Shown here: in pieces, positions 17,119 to 25,021 of the stretch
Numbering within the stretch: position 1 is the first letter of the stretch
How the letters are laid out: each line of letters starts with the position of its first letter
Assembly: GCF_000378625.1 (NCBI RefSeq)
Contig: NZ_KB905172.1
Location: 62,001 to 126,000 of the forward strand
Origin: Colwellia piezophila ATCC BAA-637
GTDB taxonomy: Bacteria > Pseudomonadota > Gammaproteobacteria > Enterobacterales > Alteromonadaceae
Reading direction: 5' to 3'
DNA length: 64,000 nucleotides
Program-made: the position numbers and the translations under genes
Notes under the pieces: model-generated
What the model saw: the letters and a program-made list of their open reading frames with translations, nothing else
Told to the model about the DNA's origin: nothing
Databases searched by the model: none

Positions 17119-19008
17119 ATGAAAAAAACATTAATAGCACTAAGTATTAGCAGCTTACTTTACACATCAGTTTCTTCTGCCGAGCAAAATAACACCGCGC
17201 TAATTAGTAAAGCAGCTAAAGCGGATGAAACCATTGTCGTTACCGCCAATCGTAGTATTCAAGATAAATTTGACACTTTAGCCGCTGTCGATGTATTCAC
17301 CCGTGAAAACATTGAACAAATTCAACCGCTATCAATTAGCGATTTACTTAGCCGTGTTGCTGGTATATCTATAACCACGCAAGGCACTTCAGCACACAAA
17401 GCATCTGTATTCATTCGTGGTACTAACTCAGATCATATCCTAGTACTTGTAAACGGTGTTCGCGTCGGCTCAGCTACCCTGGGCGTTAAAAGTATTGCAG
17501 ATATCCCTGTGCAATTAATTGAGCGTGTTGAAGTCATCAGAGGACCAAGAGCTGCCTTATGGGGCTCGGATGCTGTTGGCGGCGTAATACAAATATTTAC
17601 TAGAGATTTAAGTGCCGGTGAAGGCCAAGCGGGAATCAAGCTTGGTAGTAATAACTTACACCAAGGTTATGGCGCGCTAGGCTTTGGTAACGAGAACCAT
17701 AGTTATACATTAAGTGCTAGCATTGAAAAATCAGATGGTTTTGATGTGATTGTTCCTAATGGTACCAACATGTTTACCGTAGACCAAAGTGATAACGATG
17801 GTTATGACCGTCAATCAGTGGGTCTTTCCGGTACTAGCCAATTTACCAAAGCATACGCGCTTGAGTTAAATACCCAATATGATCAAGGCACCACCGAAAT
17901 AGATGCCGATACTATGTGGAGTGGTGATGAAACTAGTTACGAGAATTACCATTTCTTACTAAGAAATCACCTGCAACTTGAGCAAGTGTATCTACAATTA
18001 GGTTTAAGCACCTCTCAAGATAGCAGTGAAGATAACTATAGCGATTACAATGATGACAATGGTTTTATTAATCCAAACAGTTTATTCACCACAACCCGTG
18101 ATCAAGTAACGGCATTAGCACAACTGCCATTTGCTGACTCATCAGAAGTAACCGTTGGGGTGGAGTGGTATACCGAAAGTATTGATAGTAATAATACCTA
18201 TGACGAAACAAGCCGTGATGCTAGCGCCTTTTTTGTTACTGGTCGTCATGATATTGAGCAGGTAAAACTTGAAGCCTCAGTGCGTTACGATAAAGTTGGT
18301 GACATTACTGGTGAAACTACCTACCAATTAGCGGCAGGTTATCAGGTCAGTGAGCAGTTATTGTTTTCATTAAGCCATGGCACGGCTTTTAAAGCCCCTA
18401 GCTTTAATGACTTGTATTATCCTTACTCAGGCAATCCTGACCTAGTGTCAGAAACAGCTGATAGCACAGAGTTTTTAACCCGTTACCAACATGATAGTTT
18501 CTCTGCAGAGTTTTCAATCTATCAAACCAATATTGATAACTTAATTGAATGGGCACCTTTAGATAGCTCTGATCCATTCAGCCCTTGGCTACCTGATAAT
18601 ATTGCAAAAGCTGAAATACTTGGCGCAGAAGCAACATTTACCGCCGATATAGCGGATACCAGCAACAGGTTAACATTAAGCCACGTTGACGCCGAAGATA
18701 AAAACACCGGCAAGCAATTAGCTAGACGGCCAAACTTTTCAGCTAACTATAACTTTATCTATAACCTTGAACAGTTAGACTTTACTTTTGATGTAAATTA
18801 TCAAGGTAGTAGCTACGATAGTGCCGGTGCGCAAGAAAAAACGCTTAAAGCTTATACCCTATTGAATGTTGGGGTAAATTACCGACTAAGTAGTCAAATA
18901 AGTTTATTTGCTAAAATCACTAACTTTACTGATAAAAAATACCAAACAGCCAGTGAATACCCAGGCGCAGAACGTGGTTACAGCATAACCCTGGATTATA
19001 AATTCTAA
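17119..19008 (+). CDS. btuB: TonB-dependent vitamin B12 receptor
   Basis: A 629-residue outer-membrane receptor. A signal peptide (MKKTLIALSISSLLYTSVSSA) is followed by a TonB-box-like DETIVVTANR. The plug domain has VEVIRGPRAALWGSDAVGGVI and a beta-barrel follows, ending in the terminal aromatic residue (LDYKF). It imports B12 across the outer membrane using TonB energy. GAGGA lies about 5 bases before ATG 17119, and an upstream GTG at 17098 is less likely. The riboswitch directly upstream supports the cobalamin assignment over a siderophore receptor. Confidence 0.95.
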   Translation: MKKTLIALSISSLLYTSVSSAEQNNTALISKAAKADETIVVTANRSIQDKFDTLAAVDVFTRENIEQIQPLSISDLLSRVAGISITTQGTSAHKASVFIRGTNSDHILVLVNGVRVGSATLGVKSIADIPVQLIERVEVIRGPRAALWGSDAVGGVIQIFTRDLSAGEGQAGIKLGSNNLHQGYGALGFGNENHSYTLSASIEKSDGFDVIVPNGTNMFTVDQSDNDGYDRQSVGLSGTSQFTKAYALELNTQYDQGTTEIDADTMWSGDETSYENYHFLLRNHLQLEQVYLQLGLSTSQDSSEDNYSDYNDDNGFINPNSLFTTTRDQVTALAQLPFADSSEVTVGVEWYTESIDSNNTYDETSRDASAFFVTGRHDIEQVKLEASVRYDKVGDITGETTYQLAAGYQVSEQLLFSLSHGTAFKAPSFNDLYYPYSGNPDLVSETADSTEFLTRYQHDSFSAEFSIYQTNIDNLIEWAPLDSSDPFSPWLPDNIAKAEILGAEATFTADIADTSNRLTLSHVDAEDKNTGKQLARRPNFSANYNFIYNLEQLDFTFDVNYQGSSYDSAGAQEKTLKAYTLLNVGVNYRLSSQISLFAKITNFTDKKYQTASEYPGAERGYSITLDYKF

Positions 19009-19041
19009 TCTTATATTAGATTTATAAAACCGATTAAAACT

Positions 19042-19070
19042 AAAAAAGCCTGCAATTGCAGGCTTTTTTA
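19042..19070. terminator. Intrinsic terminator after btuB
   Basis: AAAAAAGCCTGCAATTGCAGGCTTTTTT forms a perfect stem (AGCCTGCA/TGCAGGCT) with A and T runs on either side. It can serve both btuB and the convergent lipoprotein gene. Confidence 0.92.
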
Positions 19071-19118
19071 TTACTTAGAATAGGCTGACTAAAACTACGT
19101 TAATAAAAAACAAGTTCA

Positions 19119-20450
19119 TTAAAGTTTAAGAGCGAGCTCTGCTGCTGTCATCTCTTTGACAAAATCATTAGTCAAATCCAAAGCACTGTCAGCTTGGTAA
19201 TGTTTAATGTAATCTGAGTAACTATTGGCCAACTTACTTTTAATTAACCGCACATCGATAGTCTTTGGTTCGGAATCAGTATTAATAATATCGTCATAGC
19301 CTTTTAATGGCGCACTTATCGCTAACAATCCTTTTTCAGGGCCATAAAAAGTCCACTTTACCGGCATGGCTAAATCAGTAAAAACAAAATGAATAATGGC
19401 CATCGGATAACCGGCAACAGCACTATAGTCATAGCTATAGTCAGACTTAATCTCTGAAAAATCAGGGTAGTCAAATGCGGGTTGATGCTGACCTGCCAAT
19501 AAAATTAAAGAGTCACTGGCACTGGTTGAAATTACTTGGTGGATGTTTTTACTAATTGCACTTTTGTAAAGGCCGTCATTAAGCTTAAAGGTGACACTGG
19601 CTTGAGACTGATAATATGCTTCACCAACATTAGCATAGTCGTGGGTATCAAAAATAAGTAAGCTCTGTTGCTCTTTAGTGGCTTGGGTAAGGAAATGTTT
19701 AACGTCTTTAATTAACTGGCTATTGCTCGTATCTTGATAAGGATGACTTAATGATAGTTCATTTGCCTGGTCAAAAGCTGGTAACCGCCAAACATCATCG
19801 TTAACATGAAAGTAATCAATAAAACCCGCTACACCAAACTCTTCACCTTTAATATTTGTACCTAAAACTGAAAATGAACTTAAAGGCCAAACACCTTCTG
19901 AAGTGCCACAGACCTTAACGCCTTCAAATAAAGTAGTGCCTTTATCGGTTGTAGCACGAACAAACTCTAATGAGCTAGTTACTGAGGTTTGAGTCTCAAA
20001 GGTAAGGTGCGTTAATTCAAGGTTTTTAGTAACACACTCACAAGTCATATCATTAAGACCATCTAGCATCTCATCAAACTGCCCTTGGTAGTGCGCTGGT
20101 GTCGCGCTACTGGCTTGATAAAAGCTAACAACATTTAACCCCTCAACGTCAGTGCCCTGCTGGTTTTTAGCCACTAAGGTATAGTTAATAAACTCATTGG
20201 TCGTAACAAAGCTAATAACACCATTTTCATCGGGTTTATAGCTTGCAAGTGTTTGCCAAGTGTCATCTTGCAGTAACAATTCAACCTTAGTAAAAGCACT
20301 ACTGATACCACAATCATTGGTTAATTTTGAGGTTAAAGAGAAGTTGTATTCAACAGGTTCTACTGGTATCTCTGGGGCACTAGATGAGCTGCCACCACAA
20401 CCTTGAATAAACATGGTTAACAATAAAGGTGAGATTAAAAATTTATTCAA
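19119..20450 (-). CDS. Lipoprotein of unknown function
   Basis: A 443-residue protein with a lipoprotein signal (MNKFLISPLLLTMFIQGC, lipobox IQGC), then a GGSSSS linker. The mature part is rich in beta-strand patterns with few helices. It has a handful of cysteines (NDCGIS, MTCEC, KVCGTS), which could form disulfides in the periplasm. I recognise no catalytic motif or named domain. The gene ends next to the shared terminator with btuB but is convergent with it, so no link to B12 follows. The gene is complete with its own start, ATG 20450, about 4 bases after a GGA-containing leader. Confidence 0.7.
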   Translation of the reverse strand: MNKFLISPLLLTMFIQGCGGSSSSAPEIPVEPVEYNFSLTSKLTNDCGISSAFTKVELLLQDDTWQTLASYKPDENGVISFVTTNEFINYTLVAKNQQGTDVEGLNVVSFYQASSATPAHYQGQFDEMLDGLNDMTCECVTKNLELTHLTFETQTSVTSSLEFVRATTDKGTTLFEGVKVCGTSEGVWPLSSFSVLGTNIKGEEFGVAGFIDYFHVNDDVWRLPAFDQANELSLSHPYQDTSNSQLIKDVKHFLTQATKEQQSLLIFDTHDYANVGEAYYQSQASVTFKLNDGLYKSAISKNIHQVISTSASDSLILLAGQHQPAFDYPDFSEIKSDYSYDYSAVAGYPMAIIHFVFTDLAMPVKWTFYGPEKGLLAISAPLKGYDDIINTDSEPKTIDVRLIKSKLANSYSDYIKHYQADSALDLTNDFVKEMTAAELALKL

Positions 20451-20703
20451 GGGAAAATCCTTAAGGAGCTATTTCAAAAATTAGGTAATATGCTTTCGAT
20501 GCCATTGCCTCGGCAGTCTAATCTGAAAATCATCATGACGCAGACAAAAAATGTTCATCATAATTATACCCAGCTTTGAACTAGATTAGCTATTTTTGTT
20601 ATGACAATTCACTCAAAAAAATAACCGCGAGTAATGTTAAAAATACAATCACAATAGTTAGTTTTGACAATAACTTATCTTATAATTAGCAATCATTATT
20701 GAT

Positions 20704-20871
20704 ATGCAGAAAAAACTAAAGATTAGCTTTATCATTCTCACTATTTTCGGATTACTCGCCTTGCTTGATAGTGGAAAAAACATCCTGTTGGCAATTGACC
20801 TTGGCATGGTTATTACTGCAGGTTATGCCTGTTTTTTTTACCAAAACAAATTTTCACTTTTAGCCCCTTAG
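20704..20871 (+). CDS. Possible small membrane protein (55 aa)
   Basis: A 55-codon frame from ATG 20704 to TAG 20869-20871. The product has a basic start (MQKKLK), one clear hydrophobic helix (ISFIILTIFGLLALL) and a second possible one (LLAIDLGMVITAGYACFF). This composition suggests a real small membrane protein. There is no good ribosome binding site, and I do not recognise the family, so it stays tentative. Confidence 0.35.
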   Translation: MQKKLKISFIILTIFGLLALLDSGKNILLAIDLGMVITAGYACFFYQNKFSLLAP

Positions 20872-20915
20872 TAAACAGAATAAGACAACAAAACCACTCT
20901 TTTTGTAAAGCAGGC

Positions 20916-20945
20916 TTGACTTTATAATTATAGACGTCATAATAA
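20916..20945 (+). promoter_or_regulatory. Promoter candidate for the membrane protein/XRE pair
   Basis: TTGACT (20916-20921) and TAATAA (20940-20945) with an 18-base spacer fit a sigma-70 promoter about 40 bases upstream of the gene at 20987. The bases GACTTT and AAAGTC at the two ends form an inverted repeat, a possible operator for the XRE regulator. Confidence 0.45.
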
Positions 20946-20986
20946 AAGTCAAATGAACTTTACATTTAATCAAAGAGAGTTTACTT

Positions 20987-21409
20987 ATGTCAAAACAAGA
21001 ATGTGATAATAGTAGTTACCAAACCAAAAATAATGCCAATACCATCACGTTAAGGAATTGGACTATTTCTTGGGTAGTTTCCATGGCTATAGCCGCTTTT
21101 GCGCCAAAATTCATTTGGGACTTCAACACGGTTTTAACAATGATAGCGGTGTTGATAAACCTTGCTGTCGGTTTTAAAATGTTAGTTGCCAATAGAGATT
21201 ATTTACGGGGTCTAGATGAAATGCAGCGAATAATATTGCTAGAAGCCATGGCATTAGCCTTAGGCGTAGGCTTAGTTGTTGGCTTAAGTTATGAATTATT
21301 AGAAGATATAAAGCTAATTACTTATCAACCAGAAATACCTCATATAGTGTTCTTAATGGTAATAACCTATGGCTTGGCCGTGATCTCAGGCCATAGGAAG
21401 TACCAATGA
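20987..21409 (+). CDS. Small inner-membrane protein partnered with an XRE regulator
   Basis: A 140-residue protein with four hydrophobic segments: near residues 23-43 (WTISWVVSMAIAAFAPKFIW), 48-66 (VLTMIAVLINLAVGF), 85-103 (LEAMALALGVGLVVGLSY) and 115-135 (HIVFLMVITYGLAVISG). The second and third are joined by a charged loop, REDYLRGLDEMQR-like. Its stop overlaps the start of the XRE-type gene (ATGA at 21406-21409), so the two are made together. Membrane protein/XRE pairs of this layout are widespread, but I know of no firm function. It is complete and has a promoter candidate upstream. Confidence 0.75.
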   Translation: MSKQECDNSSYQTKNNANTITLRNWTISWVVSMAIAAFAPKFIWDFNTVLTMIAVLINLAVGFKMLVANRDYLRGLDEMQRIILLEAMALALGVGLVVGLSYELLEDIKLITYQPEIPHIVFLMVITYGLAVISGHRKYQ

Positions 21410-21615
21410 AAAATCGCTTAAAAGTGTTACGTGCCGAACGTGACTGGACACAAGCTCAACTGGCGAGTGCCTTAAATGTATCAAGGCAAACGATTAATGC
21501 CATTGAAAAGGGTAAGTTTGACCCGAGTTTACCTTTAGCATTTAAAGCGGCCAGGCTGTTCGACTTAGCCATAGAAGAGATTTTTCAAGATCAAGTCGAA
21601 ACCGTAGAAAACTAA
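21406..21615 (+). CDS. XRE-family (Cro/CI-type) transcriptional regulator
   Basis: A 69-residue single-domain DNA-binding protein. The helix-turn-helix covers about residues 4-58: LKVLRAERDWTQAQLASALNVSRQTINAIEKGK, then PSLPLAFKAARLFDLAIEEIF. This matches the short YozG-like XRE regulators with the RQTINAIEKGK recognition helix. It overlaps the membrane protein gene by 4 bases and probably controls that operon. A sensing domain is absent, so any signal would come through the membrane partner or another route. Confidence 0.9.
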   Translation: MKNRLKVLRAERDWTQAQLASALNVSRQTINAIEKGKFDPSLPLAFKAARLFDLAIEEIFQDQVETVEN

Positions 21616-21644
21616 AGAAGGTGTGATTAAACTAAAACCATAGA

Positions 21645-21679
21645 GCGTTAATAAGATTTGTAGCACACTTTATTAACGT
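21645..21679. terminator. Weak terminator between convergent genes
   Basis: CGTTAATAA (21646-21654) pairs with TTATTAACG (21670-21678). The stem is AT-rich and only short T-runs follow, so termination strength is doubtful. It separates the XRE gene from the convergent RluA-type gene. Confidence 0.35.
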
Positions 21680-21701
21680 CTTTAGTTATATTGTTCAGGA
21701 T

Positions 21702-23396
21702 TTAAAACTTCGCAGCGGCAGAGAACGCCATAACTTCATCTGTTGATGGATGTTTAAGTGTTAATTTTTCAGCATGTAAGTGTAATCGTTTCGCTCTAGT
21801 GCCATATAAATCATCACCAACAATTGGTGTATTAAACCCTAAGTGATGTGCACAATGCACTCGCAGTTGATGAGTTCTCCCTGTTTTAGGATATAAATGT
21901 ACTCTCGTTAGCGTTTTGCCATCTTGCTCTTCAAAACCAACTCGCTGCCATTTTGTTTCTGCCGCTTTACCGGTTTCGAAACAAACCATTTGTCTAGGTC
22001 TATCGTCGAAATCCCCCGCTAGGGGTAAATTAATCAAACCTTCTACTTGATCTAATAGCTGTTTAGGGCGGCCAGATAACAAAGCAACGTACCTCTTTTC
22101 TACAGTGCGTTTGATAAACTGCTGCTGTAAATTCTTATGAGCTTGCTTAGTTAACGCAATGACCATCAAACCAGAAGTCGACATGTCAAGACGATGCACG
22201 ATGAGTGGCCCGGTTGCTTTGGGGAAGAGTAACTTCATTCTGCTATAAACACAGTCACTAATACTTTTACCGGGTACCGACAAAAGTTCGCTCGGTTTAT
22301 CGATCACGGCCATCACCTCATCTTGATAGATAATTTCTACGCTTTTATCTTTTGATAAACCTTGCAACAGTGGGTTGTCATCGATAAGCATACCACTGAG
22401 CATATGCGTTAAAATAGGTTGGCATTTGCCAATACAGGCAGTATAGAAATTTTTATGCTGCCTTACTGCAGATTTTGGTGACTTGCCCCACCAAAACTCG
22501 GCTAAGGCGATAGGTTTCAAACCCACTTTAAAGGCGTATTGCAATAATTTAGGGGCAGCACAATCACCCGCGCCTGCTGGCGGTACGCCATATTTTTGAT
22601 GAAAAGCGGTATCAATAAACAAATCGGTTAAATTCTTAACCTCCTGATTAATATTTAAAAAACGATATTGCTCAAACAACTTCTGTTGCAGTGCTTTAGA
22701 CATTGACGCTCTTTTATTTTTTATCGAGGTAATTACATCAAGTAAATTGTCTACGGCTTGTTGCGCTTTAATTGTTTTTTCTTGCCAAGTGAGTTTTAAG
22801 TACTTTAGTTCGTTTTTATCCGCAACACTTTCTTTCCCTAGCTGCTCTTTCAACTGAGTAAAGTCATGCGCTGACAACGATTTTTCAGCTAAGGCACGTC
22901 GAGATTTTCTTGCCTGTCTTTGCACTAAGTTTTTACTGTGTTGTTGAGTAATAGCTTGTTCGGCAGAAGTTGAAAGCTCGGCTAAAAACTGCTGTTTTTT
23001 GATAACATCTGGATTAGCTGCTAATAAAGTAACTTGTGCATTAAGGGCGTTAATTACTTTTTGTTCTTTTTTAAAGAACTCGGCATTGGTTGAGTCATCT
23101 ACCGGTGGTACAAAGTGACGCAGCTCTTCACTTTGTGTCATCATGCCTGAAAAACCAGCAAGGTAACCTAGTTCGCCCTGATTATTTTTAACTAACAGCA
23201 CACCAAACATTTTGCCACTTTGACTATAATCAAACAGCGATGCAGGCAGTTGCACTAAACTATCTTGTAACTCTTTTGCGGCTAATAAACACAAAGGATC
23301 AGGCTGATAATAAAAAGGGAAAGTAAAACGCTCAGGTAAACTATAAGAATCAATAGCGGATTTAAAACGGGTAAAACAGGGCTCAATCATTTGCAT
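21702..23396 (-). CDS. RluA-family pseudouridine synthase with long N-terminal extension
   Basis: A 564-residue protein. The C-terminal third is a RluA catalytic domain (VIDKPSELLSVPGK, then HRLDMSTSG with catalytic Asp404, and a late KTGRTHQLRVH), which converts uridine to pseudouridine in RNA. The N-terminal 300 residues are not catalytic. They include a Lys/Glu/Gln-rich region around 110-230 likely to be helical or coiled coil, and a GVPPAGAGDCAAPKLLQYA motif near residue 280. Which RNA is modified is not shown. I used ATG 23396; GTG 23405 and ATG 23390 are alternatives with equally weak ribosome binding sites. Confidence 0.87.
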   Translation of the reverse strand: MQMIEPCFTRFKSAIDSYSLPERFTFPFYYQPDPLCLLAAKELQDSLVQLPASLFDYSQSGKMFGVLLVKNNQGELGYLAGFSGMMTQSEELRHFVPPVDDSTNAEFFKKEQKVINALNAQVTLLAANPDVIKKQQFLAELSTSAEQAITQQHSKNLVQRQARKSRRALAEKSLSAHDFTQLKEQLGKESVADKNELKYLKLTWQEKTIKAQQAVDNLLDVITSIKNKRASMSKALQQKLFEQYRFLNINQEVKNLTDLFIDTAFHQKYGVPPAGAGDCAAPKLLQYAFKVGLKPIALAEFWWGKSPKSAVRQHKNFYTACIGKCQPILTHMLSGMLIDDNPLLQGLSKDKSVEIIYQDEVMAVIDKPSELLSVPGKSISDCVYSRMKLLFPKATGPLIVHRLDMSTSGLMVIALTKQAHKNLQQQFIKRTVEKRYVALLSGRPKQLLDQVEGLINLPLAGDFDDRPRQMVCFETGKAAETKWQRVGFEEQDGKTLTRVHLYPKTGRTHQLRVHCAHHLGFNTPIVGDDLYGTRAKRLHLHAEKLTLKHPSTDEVMAFSAAAKF

Positions 23397-23603
23397 AGGT
23401 AACACTCAAAACTGGTACATCAAAGAGGAGTATATCGAAGCTAAAAACAGACATCGAACATAAAAGTGCGGCTGAATAAGCTAAGCCTCATCGCTATTTT
23501 AGTCTTTTGTCAGAATGAGGACAATGGAAAAATATCACTGCCTTTAGCTATTTTTTATTGATTAATAGCCAATGCCCCCCATCTACAGCAGTAGAAATTC
23601 ATT

Positions 23604-24161
23604 ATGTCCTTTATTATGCGCCTACTTAAATCAACGATTCATCCCGATATTAACTGCTTTGAGATAAAATCCCTTGCTGATAACTCCGCCAATACTAATT
23701 TTTTTATTCGTAAAGCGACCAGAGCGATAGTACTTAAAGGAGAGAGTATTTTATTACTTTATACCAAACGCTATCACGACTATAGCTTACCTGGTGGTGG
23801 CATAGATGAAGGTGAAAGTAATATTGACGGTCTTATTCGCGAGCTAAAAGAAGAAACGGGTGCGCATAGTGTGAAAGATGTTGCCGAATTTGGTCTTTAT
23901 GAAGAGTTTAGGCCCTGGCATAAAGCCGGCTTTGAAATCGTTCATATGCAATCTTATTGTTATACCTGCACTATCGATGATGAATTACTTGAGCCTGAAT
24001 TAGAAGCCCATGAATTGAGTAATGGGATGTTTCCTATATGGATGAATATTCATCAGGCCATCGCTCACAACGAAGAAACCATCGTCAAAAGTGACAAAAA
24101 AGGTCTATCGATAGAACGAGAGACCTTTTTATTAAAACTTATTGTCAGTGAGTTACTATAA
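23604..24161 (+). CDS. Nudix hydrolase
   Basis: A 185-residue protein with a complete Nudix box at residues 65-87 (G-x5-E-x7-RELKEETGA), preceded by the usual SLPGGG turn. Nudix enzymes cleave a nucleoside diphosphate linked to another group, using metal held by the REUxEE glutamates. The N-terminal RKATRAIVLKGESILLLYTKRYHDY region is the standard substrate-binding strand pair. The substrate cannot be told from the sequence. It stands alone between divergent and convergent neighbours. Confidence 0.9.
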   Translation: MSFIMRLLKSTIHPDINCFEIKSLADNSANTNFFIRKATRAIVLKGESILLLYTKRYHDYSLPGGGIDEGESNIDGLIRELKEETGAHSVKDVAEFGLYEEFRPWHKAGFEIVHMQSYCYTCTIDDELLEPELEAHELSNGMFPIWMNIHQAIAHNEETIVKSDKKGLSIERETFLLKLIVSELL

Positions 24162-24185
24162 GCGACTGCCGCTGGACGTTCGGGG

Positions 24186-24875
24186 TTAGTTATCACCAAA
24201 TAAAACATCTTGCCGGCTATCTACCCATAACGGATGTTTTGCCATAACTTTAGTAAAGATGGGACTTTGCAAGTAACTATTGAGCCATTGCCTTACTTTT
24301 GGGTAGGGTGATTGCAAATACCATTGCCGCTCTATTCGCGCAAATTGTCGAATAAAAGGTAATAGCGCAATGTCAGCTAGACTTTCTTTATCTGATATTA
24401 AAAATTTGTGCTTAGTTAAACGCTGCTCTAATTGATTAATGTATAACTGACAAGCTTCGCGGCACTGAGTAATATTGTCTTCTTGATAACGTTTCGCGCA
24501 TTTGTACGCTTCTAAACATCTTTTAAAGTCGTTATCAAATTCATTAATGAGTAAAAGCATTGCCGGTAATGCGTCTTCTTGCTGACTATGCAGTAGGTCA
24601 GCGGGATCCGTTTCGCGTAAAGCCCATAACATGACCGCTAAACTTTCGTCAATAACGGTACTGTCATTTAGCACTAAAACCGGCACAGTAGCTTTCGATG
24701 AAACAGCAATCATCTCTTTGGGTTTATTACTTAATACTAAATCTCGTAGTAACACTGATTGTTTAGCTTTAAAAATGGCTAATCTAGCTCGCATGGCATA
24801 CGGGCAGTTTCTTAACGAGTAAAGGATAGGTAAGGTACTCGTGTCATTAGGCTTTTTATTAAAACGTTCATTCAT
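24186..24875 (-). CDS. Glutathione S-transferase-family protein
   Basis: A 229-residue GST-fold protein. The thioredoxin-like N-terminal domain has LRNCPYAMRARLAI with Cys24-Pro-Tyr in the active-site position, then the cis-Pro strand ATVPVLVL and the DESLAVM turn. The C-terminal half is all-helical, with LADIALLPFIRQFAR. A Cys at the active site suggests thiol-transfer activity rather than classical Ser/Tyr conjugation, which is inference. It is divergent from the RlhA-like gene. Its partner and substrate are unknown. Confidence 0.85.
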   Translation of the reverse strand: MNERFNKKPNDTSTLPILYSLRNCPYAMRARLAIFKAKQSVLLRDLVLSNKPKEMIAVSSKATVPVLVLNDSTVIDESLAVMLWALRETDPADLLHSQQEDALPAMLLLINEFDNDFKRCLEAYKCAKRYQEDNITQCREACQLYINQLEQRLTKHKFLISDKESLADIALLPFIRQFARIERQWYLQSPYPKVRQWLNSYLQSPIFTKVMAKHPLWVDSRQDVLFGDN

Positions 24876-25021
24876 TGGTAGCTATACTCCAGCACTGCAA
24901 TTATTAACCTTGATAAAGTTCAGCATAAATAAGCGACTTAAACAGTATTCATTGGCCCATTATACGAGTAAAATCCCCCCTTTGAAATTTAACTGCCGTT
25001 TACTTGGCTAAAGTTGTATAA

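Larger units (their letters stand above)
20451..20986. other. Intergenic region, 19119 gene to membrane protein/XRE pair
   Basis: An AT-rich gap. Apart from a possible 55-codon frame and the promoter listed separately, I see no gene, repeat or terminator in it. Confidence 0.4.
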
